Assembly (NCBI GenBank): GCA_963821275.1
Contig: CAWGDF010000008.1
Location: 186,001 to 250,000, forward strand
Direction: 5' to 3'
DNA length: 64,000 nucleotides
Origin: JACVRW01 sp963821275
GTDB lineage: Bacteria; Actinomycetota; Thermoleophilia; Solirubrobacterales; Thermoleophilaceae
Shown: one piece after another, positions 30,083 through 39,159 of the stretch
Layout: the number at the start of each line of letters is the position of its first letter
How positions within the stretch are numbered: position 1 is the first letter of the stretch
Notes under the pieces: generated by a model
What the model saw: only the letters and a program-made list of their open reading frames with translations
The model's database searches: none
Told to the model about the DNA's origin: nothing
Program-made: the position numbers and the translations under genes

Positions 30083-31564
30083 GTGTCTTCGGACCTCACC
30101 CGACGCGACCTGATCCGGGCCGGCGGCGCCGGCGCTGCCGGGTTTGCGCTGCTCGGATCGAGCGCCTGCTCCGAGGACCAGCCCAGCTTCGTCCGGGCGC
30201 CGGCGCCGCCGGGCGCCAAGAACGTGGTCGTCGTCGTGATGGACAGCCTGCGGATGGACCACATCTACGGCCGCCGGGCCCGCACCGAGCGGATGGACGC
30301 CTTCGCGAGCGAGTCGCTGCGCTTCGCCAACGCCTACCCGGAGGGGATGCCGACGATCCCCGCCCGGCGCGCGATCATGTCCGGCCGCCGGACGTTCCCC
30401 TTCCGCCATTGGCACAAGTACAACGAGCTGCCCCCGGAGCCGGGCTGGGAGCCGGTCGGCAGCGACGGCCAGATGTTCACCGAGTTCCTGCGCCGGCGCG
30501 GCTGGACCGTGGGGTACGTGACCGACAACCCGCATCTGCTGCTTCCCGTGCATCGGCGTTTTCGCGCGACCTTCGACCGCGTGGAGCTCGTCGACGGCCA
30601 GGTGCCGGTGCGCCGCAAGCCCAAGCGGCGCGTGTCGCAGGCCACGGTGGACAGGCACCTGCCGCGATCCATGCGCGGCGGCCGGGCCGAGCCGCGCATG
30701 CGGGCCTATCTCGCCTCCAACCCGCGCAACCGGCCGGAGGAGGACTTCAACGCGGCCAAGGTCTTCGGCGAGGGCATGGGCTGGCTCGACTGGGCTCGCA
30801 CCCGGCAGCCCTTCGCGCTGGTGGTCGACTCGTTCGACGCCCACGAGCCCTGGGACGCCCCGCGCCGGCTGATCGACCTCTACGGTCGCGCCCGGCCGAG
30901 GGGGGTCGAGCCGATTCAGCCGTTTCCCACCCCGGCGGGCCTGACACGCGAGCTCGAGCTGAGTCGTGGCCTGCTGCGGCGCATGCGGCAGCTCTACGCC
31001 GCGGAGGTGACGCTGATCGACGTGTGGCTTGGGCGCTTCCTCGACCGGCTGTCCAACCTCGGTCTGGCGGAGAACACCGTCGTGGTGCTGGTGAGCGACC
31101 ACGGCGTGCTTCTCGGCGAGTACGGCTGGGTGGGCAAGCGCTACTCGGAGATGCACGAGGAGCTGACCCACGTGCCTCTGATGATCCGGCACCCCGCCGG
31201 CAAGGCCAAGGGCCGCACGAGCAACTACTACGCCTCCACCCACGACATCGCCCCCACCGTGCTCGCCATGCTCGGCTTCGAGGCGCCGAAGCGCATGAAC
31301 GGCGTGGACCTGTCGCCGCTGTTCGACGGCACCCGGCCCGGCCGGCGCCGCACCTATCGCACCGCCAGCTACAGCGACCACGTCAACGCGTCCGACGGCC
31401 GCTGGCTGCTGATCTCGGACAACCGCGGCCGGGACAAGCGCCTGTACCGCATCGGGCGCGAGGGACGCAACGTGGCCCGCAGGTATCCCCGCCAGGTGCG
31501 GCGCATGTGGAGGCTGATCCAGCGCGACGCCGGCCCCAAGGGCCTGCCGCGCTTCCCGGAGTAG
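30083..31564 (+). CDS. Sulfatase-fold (alkaline-phosphatase superfamily) enzyme, exported by Tat
   Basis: A 493-residue protein with a twin-arginine signal (LTRRDLIRAGGAGAAGFALL) and a possible lipid-anchored Cys (GSSAC). The catalytic domain opens with VVVVMDSLRMDHIYGR (metal Asp) and closes with VVVLVSDHGVLLGEYGWVGK (metal Asp-His). The nucleophile motif that in sulfatases reads C/S-x-P-x-R is here T-I-P-A-R, so a Thr sits at the catalytic position. That residue is typical of phosphatase/phosphotransferase members of the superfamily, so activity may be phospho- or phosphoethanolamine-related rather than sulfate ester cleavage. Confidence 0.75.
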   Translation: MSSDLTRRDLIRAGGAGAAGFALLGSSACSEDQPSFVRAPAPPGAKNVVVVVMDSLRMDHIYGRRARTERMDAFASESLRFANAYPEGMPTIPARRAIMSGRRTFPFRHWHKYNELPPEPGWEPVGSDGQMFTEFLRRRGWTVGYVTDNPHLLLPVHRRFRATFDRVELVDGQVPVRRKPKRRVSQATVDRHLPRSMRGGRAEPRMRAYLASNPRNRPEEDFNAAKVFGEGMGWLDWARTRQPFALVVDSFDAHEPWDAPRRLIDLYGRARPRGVEPIQPFPTPAGLTRELELSRGLLRRMRQLYAAEVTLIDVWLGRFLDRLSNLGLAENTVVVLVSDHGVLLGEYGWVGKRYSEMHEELTHVPLMIRHPAGKAKGRTSNYYASTHDIAPTVLAMLGFEAPKRMNGVDLSPLFDGTRPGRRRTYRTASYSDHVNASDGRWLLISDNRGRDKRLYRIGREGRNVARRYPRQVRRMWRLIQRDAGPKGLPRFPE

Positions 31565-31567
31565 AAG

Positions 31568-31880
31568 CATCCGGGGGGCTCACGCCCCCCGGGCCCCCCG
31601 CTGCGCCTGGCCGGTCGCGTCCATCCGGGCTCACGCCCCCCGGGCCCCCCGCCGGTCGCGAGACCATCCGGGGCTCACGCCCCCCGGGCCCCCCGGCTGC
31701 GCCTGGCCGGTCGCCGTCCATCCGGGGGCTCACGCCCCCCGGGCCCCCGCTGGCGCCTGGCCGGTCGCCGTCCATCCGGGGGGCTCACGCCCCCCGGGCC
31801 CCCCGGCGGCGCCTGGCCGGTGGCTGTCCATCCGGGGCTCACGCCCCCGGGCCCCCCGGCGGCCCGCGCCGGTGGCTGTC
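31568..31880. repeat. Array of six GC-rich hairpin repeats between convergent genes
   Basis: Units starting CATCCGG occur at 31568, 31622, 31665, 31719, 31773 and 31829 (spacing 54, 43, 54, 54, 56). Each contains a hairpin: a run of 4-6 G, CTCACG or similar, then a run of about 5-6 C, followed by GGGCCCCCC. The spacers share GCCTGGCCGGT. It lies between the 3' ends of the sulfatase-like gene and a minus-strand gene. Confidence 0.9.
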
Positions 31881-31881
31881 C

Positions 31882-32175
31882 TCACTCGATCGGGATGTCC
31901 TCCATCTCCGGCTCGCGCCGCGGGTCGTCGAGCCGCTCCAGGTACCAGTCGATCAGTGAGCGCAGGGTGAGCAGGAACTCGCGGATCAGCTTGGTCAGCT
32001 GAGCGTCGAGGTCGGCGGGGGCGGCACGGCGGAGCGCGTCGAGCAGCACGAACAGGCCGGCCGGGTCGAAGGTGCTGCCGCGCGGCGGCGGCGGAGCGCT
32101 GGGATCGGGCTCCGGGCCGCCGGCCCTGGGCGGCTCCCCTCCGGCCCCGGTCGGGTCAGTCGGGTCGGTCTGCAT
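31882..32175 (-). CDS. Small hypothetical protein following the ArsA-like ATPase
   Basis: A 97-residue protein with a Pro/Gly-rich N-terminus and a helical C-terminal part (FDPAGLFVLLDALRRAAPAD, then LIREFLLTLRSLIDWYLERL). Its start overlaps the ArsA-like gene by 20 bp, so it may be a partner of that ATPase. No domain recognised. Confidence 0.55.
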   Translation of the reverse strand: MQTDPTDPTGAGGEPPRAGGPEPDPSAPPPPRGSTFDPAGLFVLLDALRRAAPADLDAQLTKLIREFLLTLRSLIDWYLERLDDPRREPEMEDIPIE

Positions 32176-33337
32176 CCTCTTCCCTCTCGAAGACGATCTC
32201 GAGCCTGCCGTCGCTGAAGCGGGCGCCGCTCGTGGCGTAGGCCGCCAGTGCCGGGGGCAACAGGATGGTCCGCTTCTGGGCGCCCACCCTGACGATCACC
32301 TCCAGGCCGATCTTCTTCAGCTGGAGGTCCTGCTTTGCCGCCAGCGGCAGCGGCAGGCTGAGGGTGGCCCGGCCGTTGTCGGTCACCAGCTCCTGCGACA
32401 TCTCCTCGTGCAGGATTGCGGAAGCGTCCACGCCGCCGAAGACCGCGCCGGCCAGCCGGTCGAGCATCTCGGGGCCGGCCACCTCGCGCTCGAACAGCGG
32501 CCCCTGGAGGATCGGCACCGGCTCGAAGGCCGAGCGGACCAGCTCCATCTGCCGGCCCTGCACCTCGCGCCAGCCCGCGAAGTAGCCCTCCGACGCCTCG
32601 TCGGGGAGCACCCGGTTCACCACGACGGCGTCGGTGAGATAGCCGTACAGGTTCAGGTAGGTGAAGGTCCGCATGGCCTCCTTGACCACCATGCGGTCGA
32701 GGCTCGTCACGAGCCGGACGCTGGTGCGGGCGCGGTCGCGCAGGATGCCGTTCATCGCCACCAGGTTGCGCGCCAGGCGCTCGACGTCGTCGAAGACGCC
32801 GTCACCGGGCAGGGGCACGTCGAACAGGGTGCGGGCGAACGGCGCGAGCTTGCGCTGGGAGGGCAGGATGCGCTCCAGCCACCAGGTGACGACGTCGGGG
32901 AACGAGAGCAGCCGCAGCGTCTCTCCGGTCGGGGCGCAGTCGACGATCACGCAGTCGAAGCGGCCCTCCTCGTGGTGGCGCTTGATCTGCAGGAGCGAGA
33001 AGAGCTCGTCCATCCCGGGCGGCACGGTCAGCTCCTCGGCCGATATGTGGTCCACGCCACGCTCGGCCAGGAGCTCGCCGAGCCAGCCCTGCACCCCGTG
33101 CCAGTGGCGCTCCATCTCCTCCTGCGCCTGGACTTCCTGGCCAAAGAGGTTGGGCGCGGCAGGGCAGGGGTCGGCGCCCAGCTCCACCTCGAGCGAGTCG
33201 GACAGGCTGTGGGCGGGATCGGTCGAGAGGACCACGGTGCGCAGCCCCGCGGCGGCGCAGCTCCGCGCCGTGGCCGCAGCCACGCTGGTCTTCCCGACGC
33301 CGCCCTTCCCGGTGTACAGGATGGTGCGGGGCGCCAT
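32156..33337 (-). CDS. ArsA/Get3-family ATPase
   Basis: A 393-residue soluble ATPase. The deviant Walker A is YTGKGGVGKTSVAA, the switch region is LSTDPAHSLSDSL, and DCVIVDCAPTGETLRLLSFP is the A-loop. The C-terminal ~100 residues (SLPLPLAAKQDLQLKKIGLE and on) add an HSP20-like/alpha-crystallin strand set seen in bacterial ArsA-like proteins. The arsenite-binding Cys set of ArsA is not evident, so a Get3-type chaperone role is as likely as arsenic export. TAGGCT at 33352-33347 lies 9 nt before ATG. Confidence 0.85.
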   Translation of the reverse strand: MAPRTILYTGKGGVGKTSVAAATARSCAAAGLRTVVLSTDPAHSLSDSLEVELGADPCPAAPNLFGQEVQAQEEMERHWHGVQGWLGELLAERGVDHISAEELTVPPGMDELFSLLQIKRHHEEGRFDCVIVDCAPTGETLRLLSFPDVVTWWLERILPSQRKLAPFARTLFDVPLPGDGVFDDVERLARNLVAMNGILRDRARTSVRLVTSLDRMVVKEAMRTFTYLNLYGYLTDAVVVNRVLPDEASEGYFAGWREVQGRQMELVRSAFEPVPILQGPLFEREVAGPEMLDRLAGAVFGGVDASAILHEEMSQELVTDNGRATLSLPLPLAAKQDLQLKKIGLEVIVRVGAQKRTILLPPALAAYATSGARFSDGRLEIVFEREEDADRPD

Positions 33338-33362
33338 GGAGGCGAGAGCCTAGCCCCGGCGG

Positions 33363-34921
33363 CTACTCGACCGAGATCTCGCCCGTCACCCGGTCCCTCT
33401 TGCCCAGCCCTGTGCGCAGCTCCTTGGCCGCCAGCCTGACGCGGTAGAGGCCCGGCGAGCGCGGCCGCCAAGCAAATGAGCCGTTGCCGCGCCGGAACGT
33501 GGCGAGGCGCTCGAAGGCCAGCCGTCCGTCCCTGTAGACCTTGACCTCGACGGCCGACAGCTTGCTCACCGAGAAGCGGATGCCGGTCCAGTCACCGGGC
33601 GCGGCCAGGTCCGGGCCCAGGTAGCGCAGCACGGGCGGGTCGACCTGATAGCCGCGGTAGCGGCGGGCGTAGTCGCAGTAGAGCTCGCCCAGCCGGCGGC
33701 TGCACATGCTGGCGAGGAACTCACGCAGCAGCTCGTGGTAGTCCGAGGTCGACTCCGCGCCCGCGTAGGAGTAGCGCGACCAGTCGCCGACGTCGCTGAG
33801 CGGCACCTCGGCACTGGCCTCGGGCTCGGCCCGCAGGTAGAGCCGGTGGGCGCGCTCGTCGCCCGTGAGCTTGAAGTAGTCGTAGAGCCCGATCAGCGAC
33901 TGCAGGAAAGCGTTGAAGATGTAGAGCCGCGGGGCGAACGAGTACTGGAGGTAGTGAACGCCGCCGCCGGGGCCGCGGGTCTTCACCCCCCTGGGCGGAC
34001 GGGCGGAGAAGGCTCCGAGCGCGCGCTTGGCGGCGGTGCGGTAGGCGGGCTCGCCCAGCAGGTCGGACGCCCGGCCCAGGGCCTGGATACCGGTGGCCTG
34101 GGCCATGCCGCTCATCCAGGGGGGCGCGCCCCCGCCGAAGTGGAAAAGGTACTCCCAGGCGACGAAGCGGCGGCCGCGGGCGACGCCGAGCGCATTCATC
34201 TCGTCCAGCAGCTCGCGGAGGGCGTCCGGGTCGCACTCGGGCTCGTCCCGGACACAGAAGCCGTGCAGGGCGTTGGCCTTCTTGAACGTGGAGAGCGGGT
34301 GGATCTGCAGACCCTCGCCGGGGAAGTACTGGAACAGGATCTGGCTGCCGCGGAAGCTGATCTGGTCGCCGACGGCCGGATAGGGCAGGCGGCGCCAGTA
34401 CTGCCGGTTGCGCTCGACCTGGAGAAAGGCCGCCGGCATGCGCGTGGGGCTGAGAAGCCCTCCGAGCGCGAGCGCCTCCACCGAGTCCACCACGTAGCGC
34501 AGCTGCGTGTCGCGAGCGCCGCTCAGCGAGCGCAGCGCGCGCACGCCCCGGACGTACCAGCGCCGCCAGCGGCGCCGGTCGCTCGACGCGATGTCGTCCT
34601 TCGCCACCGCTCTGCCCAGCGCGCGGTAGACGGCGCGCCGTGTCTTGCGGCGACCGGCCGCCGCGCGGGCCTGCCGCCAGGCCGAGGCGCTGCGTGCCGA
34701 GCGGGCGCGCGTGCGCGCCGAGGTGGCCCCGGCCAGGCCGGGCGCCGCGCGGCCACCCTCCGGAGCCCCCAGCGCGATCTCCGCGCGCGTGGGCACCGTG
34801 GGATCGTTCACCCGCTGGGCGCTCGAGCCGTCGACAACGATCACCGGGGCCGCTTGAGCGGCCCCGCAGGCCAGCGCCGTCGCCACGAAGGCGAGGGCCA
34901 GGGTGCGTCCGATGTACCCCA
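33363..34921 (-). CDS. D-glucuronyl C5-epimerase-like secreted protein
   Basis: A 518-residue protein with a signal peptide (about residues 1-24), a basic region, then a C5-epimerase C-terminal-type domain. Landmarks are FQYFPGEGLQIHPLSTFKKA and WEYLFHFGGGAPPWMSGMAQ, followed by the helical SYAGAESTSDYHELLREFLA. Eukaryotic members epimerise glucuronate in heparan; bacterial ones may modify exopolysaccharides. The start ATG 34921 has GGAG 8 nt upstream and gives a good signal peptide. Substrate unknown. Confidence 0.8.
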
Positions 34922-35013
34922 TCGAGGTCTCCAACGGGAATGATGACCACGAGTTGCGGTATGCACTACGGCTGGTCCTGGGGCGCCCACACGCGACTAG
35001 TACCCTGCCCTGG

Positions 35014-36108
35014 GTGCGCCGTCGGTTGTTTGTGCTTGTGTTCGCTGCCGTGGCGCTCGCATCGTGCGGTGGGGGTGGAAGCGACGCCACCGACGCCGAG
35101 GACCTGCTCGACCGCGCCTTCGGGACCGACATCCAGAGCGCCGACCTCCGCATCGAGGCCGAGCTCGAGCTCGAGGGCCGCGCCGGGCTCGACCGCCCGT
35201 TGCGTATCGAGGCCTCCGGCCCGTTCCGCGGCAACCAGGGCAAGCTGCCCTCGGCCGACCTCGAGCTGAAGATCGGCGCCGAGGGTGGGGGACAGACCGT
35301 GACCACCGGCTTTCTCTCCACCGGCGACCGGGCCTTCCTCAAGTTCCAGGACGTCTATTACGAGCAGTCCCGGGCTGCGGTCCGCCGCGCGAACCGGTCG
35401 CTCGAGGGGAGCCGCCGCCGGAGCTCGCTGCGCGCGCTCGGCCTGAATCCCCGCTCCTGGCTCCTGGCGGCGGTGGACGAGGGCGAGGAGGAGGTGTCCG
35501 GTGTGACCACGCGGCACGTGTCCGGCCGGCTGGATGTCGAGGCGCTCATGCGCGACCTGAACCGCTTCGCGCGCCGCTCGGGGCCGGCGGTGGAGGGGGC
35601 CGCGGGGGAGGAGCCGCCCGAGCCGCTCAGCCGGGAGGACATGCGTGAGCTCGGCGCCCTGGTGAAGGACCCGACCTTCGACGTCTACGTGGGCGTCGAG
35701 GACGACGCGATCCGGCGGATCTCTGGTCGGATCGAGCTCGACGTGCCGGAGTCGGAGCAATCGGAGCTCGAGGAGCTCGAGGCGGGCCGGCTCGTCTTCT
35801 CGGTCGAGCTCGCCGACGTCAATGGCGACCAGCAGATCGAAGCGCCGGCCCGGCCCCGGCGCCTATCCGCTCTCATCGGACGCCTCGGCCAGGGCGGGCT
35901 CCTGGGCGGCCTCGCTGGGCTCGCCGGCCCGGATGACTCCGAGACGGAACCTCCCGCCTCCGGCACGCCGACCCCCGCGGACCCGAACGCCGACGAGCTC
36001 GGCCCCGAGACCGAGGACTTCCGCGACTACGCGGACTGCCTGGAGGCGACCAAGCCGGAGGACACCGAGGGCCTTCAGCGCTGCGCCGACCTGCTCCAGC
36101 AGCCCTGA
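35014..36108 (+). CDS. Secreted lipoprotein, LppX/LprAFG-like
   Basis: A 364-residue lipoprotein: signal peptide with lipobox LASC (Cys18), then GGGGSDATDAEDLLDRAF. A long beta-rich domain follows (ADLRIEAELELEGRAGLDRP and STGDRAFLKFQDVYYEQSRA), resembling actinobacterial LppX/LprAFG lipid-carrier lipoproteins, by pattern only. The C-terminus is a Pro/Thr/Asp linker and a short Cys-pair segment (DCLEATKPEDTEGLQRCADL). TACCCT (35001-35006) 7 nt ahead of GTG selects this start over the longer frame. Confidence 0.65.
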   Translation: MRRRLFVLVFAAVALASCGGGGSDATDAEDLLDRAFGTDIQSADLRIEAELELEGRAGLDRPLRIEASGPFRGNQGKLPSADLELKIGAEGGGQTVTTGFLSTGDRAFLKFQDVYYEQSRAAVRRANRSLEGSRRRSSLRALGLNPRSWLLAAVDEGEEEVSGVTTRHVSGRLDVEALMRDLNRFARRSGPAVEGAAGEEPPEPLSREDMRELGALVKDPTFDVYVGVEDDAIRRISGRIELDVPESEQSELEELEAGRLVFSVELADVNGDQQIEAPARPRRLSALIGRLGQGGLLGGLAGLAGPDDSETEPPASGTPTPADPNADELGPETEDFRDYADCLEATKPEDTEGLQRCADLLQQP

Positions 36109-37245
36109 CTACACGGCGGCGGCCAGCTTGCGCAGGTCGCGCTCGGGATCGATTCCCCAGCGCTCGGCCAGCGCGCCTTTTGCGGGGTCGAGCCCCCAGC
36201 GGTCCGCCCGCTCCTCGCCCTCGTGATCCGGCGTGGCTCCCTTGAGCGCCATGCTGCCCCGGTTGTCGCCGATGGCTCGGATCTCGGCGACCTCGGTCGG
36301 GGTGAGCGGGGACTCGACGGGCACAGCCGCCAGCTCGGCGCGCTTGGCCTCGATCAGCTTGGTGTCCGGGCCGGCCTCCTGGATCAGCGTCGGCGCCACG
36401 CACGCCACCCCGGCGTGGGCGAGGTTCCACGCGCATGCGAGCTGCAGGGGCGTGAGGCCGTGCCGCTCCGCGTAGGGCCGGACGCGCTCGAGCCGCTCGC
36501 GCCCCGCCTCCACCCAGCCGTCCGGCCGGAAGCTGCGGTGATCGTGCTCTGCGAACTCGTGCCCGGGCAGCAGGTCGTCGTGGAACAGGCCGCCGTAATC
36601 CACCACCCTGGTGATCACCGACACGCCGTGATCAGTCGCGGCCTCGAGGGCCAGCTCGCCCGGCCAGGGCTCGAAGGGATTGAGGATCAGCATCGCCCAG
36701 TCGATCAGCTCGCCGTGGCGCTCGAAGCAGCCGATCAGGTCGAGCGTGAAGCCGTTGGCGGGGCCGGGCGCCACCCCGAGCGCCGCGGTCAGGCCGTCGT
36801 CGCGGACCTGGCGCAGCGCGTCCCAGACCGCCGCGGACTCGAATCCGCGCCGGTCGGGGTTGTGCAGGAGAAGCAGGTCGAGGGAGTCCGCTCCAAGACG
36901 CTCCAGGCTGCGCTCGGTGGCCATCCGGACGTAGTCGCCGTATCCCTCCGGCCCCCGCAGCCGCGGGTCGGTGAAGCGCGGGAAGCCCTTCGCTCCCTCA
37001 CGCTCGCCCGTGTAGAAGTCGTGACCGATCGCACCCACGAGCGTGTAGTCGCGCCGGGGGACTCCCTCCAGCGCGCGGCCGAGCAGCAGGTCGGCCGCTC
37101 CTGCCCCGTAGGCGTCGGCGGTCAGCAGCGTGTGGATGCCCCGATCGGGGCGCAGCAAGGCCTCCAGGCGCTCCTCGGAAATGGCCTCTCCGAAGCGCAT
37201 GAAGCGCCCCCCGCTCCAGGTGCCAACCGCCACGTGGCCGAGCAT
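36109..37245 (-). CDS. Aldo/keto reductase
   Basis: A 378-residue NADPH-dependent aldo/keto reductase. Typical parts are VAVGTWSGGRFMRFGEA at the start, TLLTADAYGAGAADLLLGRA (Asp/Tyr-type site), LERLGADSLDLLLLHNPDR and the C-terminal VACVAPTLIQEAGPDTK. It differs at the usual Asp-Tyr-Lys-His tetrad, which I cannot place fully. TAGAGT (37257-37252) lies 6 nt before the ATG, inside a palindrome shared with the divergent terC gene. Confidence 0.8.
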   Translation of the reverse strand: MLGHVAVGTWSGGRFMRFGEAISEERLEALLRPDRGIHTLLTADAYGAGAADLLLGRALEGVPRRDYTLVGAIGHDFYTGEREGAKGFPRFTDPRLRGPEGYGDYVRMATERSLERLGADSLDLLLLHNPDRRGFESAAVWDALRQVRDDGLTAALGVAPGPANGFTLDLIGCFERHGELIDWAMLILNPFEPWPGELALEAATDHGVSVITRVVDYGGLFHDDLLPGHEFAEHDHRSFRPDGWVEAGRERLERVRPYAERHGLTPLQLACAWNLAHAGVACVAPTLIQEAGPDTKLIEAKRAELAAVPVESPLTPTEVAEIRAIGDNRGSMALKGATPDHEGEERADRWGLDPAKGALAERWGIDPERDLRKLAAAV

Positions 37246-37254
37246 GCCCCAACT

Positions 37255-37270
37255 CTAAGGGACCCCTTAG
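37255..37270. promoter_or_regulatory. Palindrome between aldo/keto reductase and terC
   Basis: CTAAGGG and CCCTTAG are separated by AC. The left arm overlaps the minus-strand -10 box, so a bound protein would block the reductase promoter; terC starts 25 bp further on. Confidence 0.45.
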
Positions 37271-37294
37271 ATCGGCCATCTACCGTCGTGGGCA

Positions 37295-38323
37295 ATGACC
37301 GGTGCCGATCTTGCACTGCTCGGAGGGCTGCTGGTGGCCCTCTTCGTCTTCCTCTGGCTCGACCTGCATTTCTTCGCCCGCGGGCGCGAGCCGAACTTCC
37401 GCGAGGCCCTGATCTGGTCGATCGGATGGTTCGCGCTCTCGCTTCTGGCGGCCGTGCCCGTGTTGCTGCTGGAGGGAGGCGAGTCCGCGGTTCTCTACAC
37501 GACCGTCTACCTGATCGAGCGTTCGCTGTCGCTCGACAACCTGTTCGTCTTCCTGCTCCTGTTCTCCTATTTCGGGGTGCCCTACGAGCGCCGCCCGCGG
37601 TTGCTGTTCTGGGGCATCGTGGGGGCCCTCGTGCTGCGCGGTGTGTTCATCATCGCCGGCGTCGAGCTGATCGCGCAGCTGCACATCGTCATCTACGTGC
37701 TGGGCGCCGCGCTGCTGGTTCTGGCCTACCGGATCTTCCGGGGGGTCAGCGAGAGCGTCGACCCGGACAAGAACCTCTTGGTTCGGCTGGTGCGCAGGGT
37801 CTACCCGGTGACCGACAGCGCACGCGATGGCCGCTGGTTCGTCATCGAGAACGGCAAGCGGCATGCGACGCCGATCTTTCTCTGCCTCGCGGCGATCGTC
37901 TTCGCCGACCTGGCCTTCGCGATCGACTCGATTCCGGCGGCCTTCGCGATCACCCGCGATCCGCTGATCATCTGGATGGCCAACATGTTCGCGCTGGTGG
38001 GAATGCGAGCGCTGTTCGTGCTGGTGGAGAGCCTGGTCGTGCGCTTCCGCTACCTCGACGAGACCATCGCGATCGTGCTCGGGCTGGTGGCGGTCAAGTT
38101 GCTGACCGAGGACCTCGTGTACATCGGCCCGCTGGTCAGCCTCGCCGTGATCGCGGTGTCCTTCACGATCGGCATGGTCGCCTCCGTCGTCGCCGACCGC
38201 CGCGACCCCGAGTCCGAGCGCAAGCGGGAGGAGCGGATGGAGAACATGATGGAGGGCGGATCGGGCTCGGCGGACGACAAGGGCCGGCGCATCCCGGCCG
38301 AGGCGGGCGCCCGCAGCGGCTAG
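37295..38323 (+). CDS. TerC/Alx-family membrane protein
   Basis: A 342-residue protein with about nine membrane helices. The two conserved acidic membrane motifs are visible: SLSLDNLFVFLLLFSYFG and FADLAFAIDSIPAAFAITRD. TerC/Alx proteins are linked to metal (Mn) homeostasis and tellurite resistance. The C-terminus is a charged tail. TACCGT (37281-37286) lies 8 nt before ATG. Confidence 0.9.
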   Translation: MTGADLALLGGLLVALFVFLWLDLHFFARGREPNFREALIWSIGWFALSLLAAVPVLLLEGGESAVLYTTVYLIERSLSLDNLFVFLLLFSYFGVPYERRPRLLFWGIVGALVLRGVFIIAGVELIAQLHIVIYVLGAALLVLAYRIFRGVSESVDPDKNLLVRLVRRVYPVTDSARDGRWFVIENGKRHATPIFLCLAAIVFADLAFAIDSIPAAFAITRDPLIIWMANMFALVGMRALFVLVESLVVRFRYLDETIAIVLGLVAVKLLTEDLVYIGPLVSLAVIAVSFTIGMVASVVADRRDPESERKREERMENMMEGGSGSADDKGRRIPAEAGARSG

Positions 38324-38329
38324 CCGGGC

Positions 38330-38680
38330 TCAGGGCCGCGAAGGCACGTCGCCCGGCGCCCGGCCGCGAGCCAGTTGCCGCTCGAGCGCGGCCAGGCGGT
38401 CGTCCCATTGGCCCCCTACCTCGGCCATCCAGGCCAGCGCGTCGGTCATCGGAGCGGGCGTGGGCCGGTAGAGGACCTCGCGCCCCGAGCGGCGCGCGGC
38501 CACGAGACCGGCGCCCGCGAGCGTTCCCAGGTGCTTCTGCACCGCCTGGCGGCTGACGGGCAGCCCACGGGCCAGATCGGTGGCGCTGGCCTCGCCCCGG
38601 CGCCCGAGCTGGGCCAGGAGGCCGCGGCGGGTGCCGTCGGACAACGCGGCGAACACCGCGTCCGCCGGATCGGTGGGCAT
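38330..38680 (-). CDS. ArsR-family repressor
   Basis: A 116-residue winged-helix regulator: ADAVFAALSDGTRRGLLAQL, then ASATDLARGLPVSRQAVQKH and LGTLAGAGLVAARRSGREVL. It lacks metal-site cysteines. It follows an SRPBCC gene (stop and start overlap by one base, TGATG), and its likely operators lie upstream of that gene, so it probably represses its own operon. Confidence 0.9.
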   Translation of the reverse strand: MPTDPADAVFAALSDGTRRGLLAQLGRRGEASATDLARGLPVSRQAVQKHLGTLAGAGLVAARRSGREVLYRPTPAPMTDALAWMAEVGGQWDDRLAALERQLARGRAPGDVPSRP

Positions 38681-39066
38681 CAGCGCAGCAGGCCGGCGCC
38701 GGCCGCGCTGAGCTCCGGCGTGCCGGGCCTGGGCACGCCCAGCTCCAGCGCGAGGTCACGCCCGCGGGCGTCGAGCAGCGCGAGCGGCCGCGACTCGGTC
38801 ACCCGCACCCGGGTGCCCTCCTCGACCTCGTCGATCTCCAGCTCCACGCGGCTCGACTCCTCGCCGGGCGCGCTCCACCAGAACACCAGCCGCCGGGGCG
38901 GCTCGACCTCCTCGACGAAGCCGCGTCGCTCGCCTGCCTTGACCTCGCCGGCGGGGACGGGTTCGATCGCGGCATCCGGGCCCAGCCACTCCGGCCGGGC
39001 GAGCGAGCGCCAGACCTCGTCGGGCGGCACGGGGACCACCAGCTCGCGTTCCACCACGTGATCCAT
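38680..39066 (-). CDS. SRPBCC (AHSA1-like) protein
   Basis: A 128-residue START-like protein: ERELVVPVPPDEVWRSLARP, then AGERRGFVEEVEPPRRLVFW and TRVRVTESRPLALLDARG. Ligand unknown. First gene of the pair with ArsR. The upstream 93-bp region contains two copies of a GCAACC-type inverted repeat. Confidence 0.85.
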   Translation of the reverse strand: MDHVVERELVVPVPPDEVWRSLARPEWLGPDAAIEPVPAGEVKAGERRGFVEEVEPPRRLVFWWSAPGEESSRVELEIDEVEEGTRVRVTESRPLALLDARGRDLALELGVPRPGTPELSAAGAGLLR

Positions 39067-39090
39067 GGTCTCGCTCCTGTGCGTCGATGT

Positions 39091-39135
39091 GCAACCAGGC
39101 GGTTGCGCTAATCTGGAGCGCAACCGTTCAGTTGC
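39091..39135. promoter_or_regulatory. Two ArsR-type inverted-repeat operators
   Basis: GCAACC (39091-39096) with GGTTGC (39101-39106), and GCAACC (39120-39125) with AGTTGC (39130-39135); both have 4-bp centres and their centres are 29 bp apart. They flank TAATCT (39108-39113), a -10-like box for the plus-strand ClpP-like gene, so the site could control both directions. Confidence 0.6.
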
Positions 39136-39159
39136 AGCTTACCGAAGGAGTCATCCGCC

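Noticed and set aside
31568..31880. CRISPR array
   Set aside because: The intervening sequences are conserved between units and no cas gene is present.
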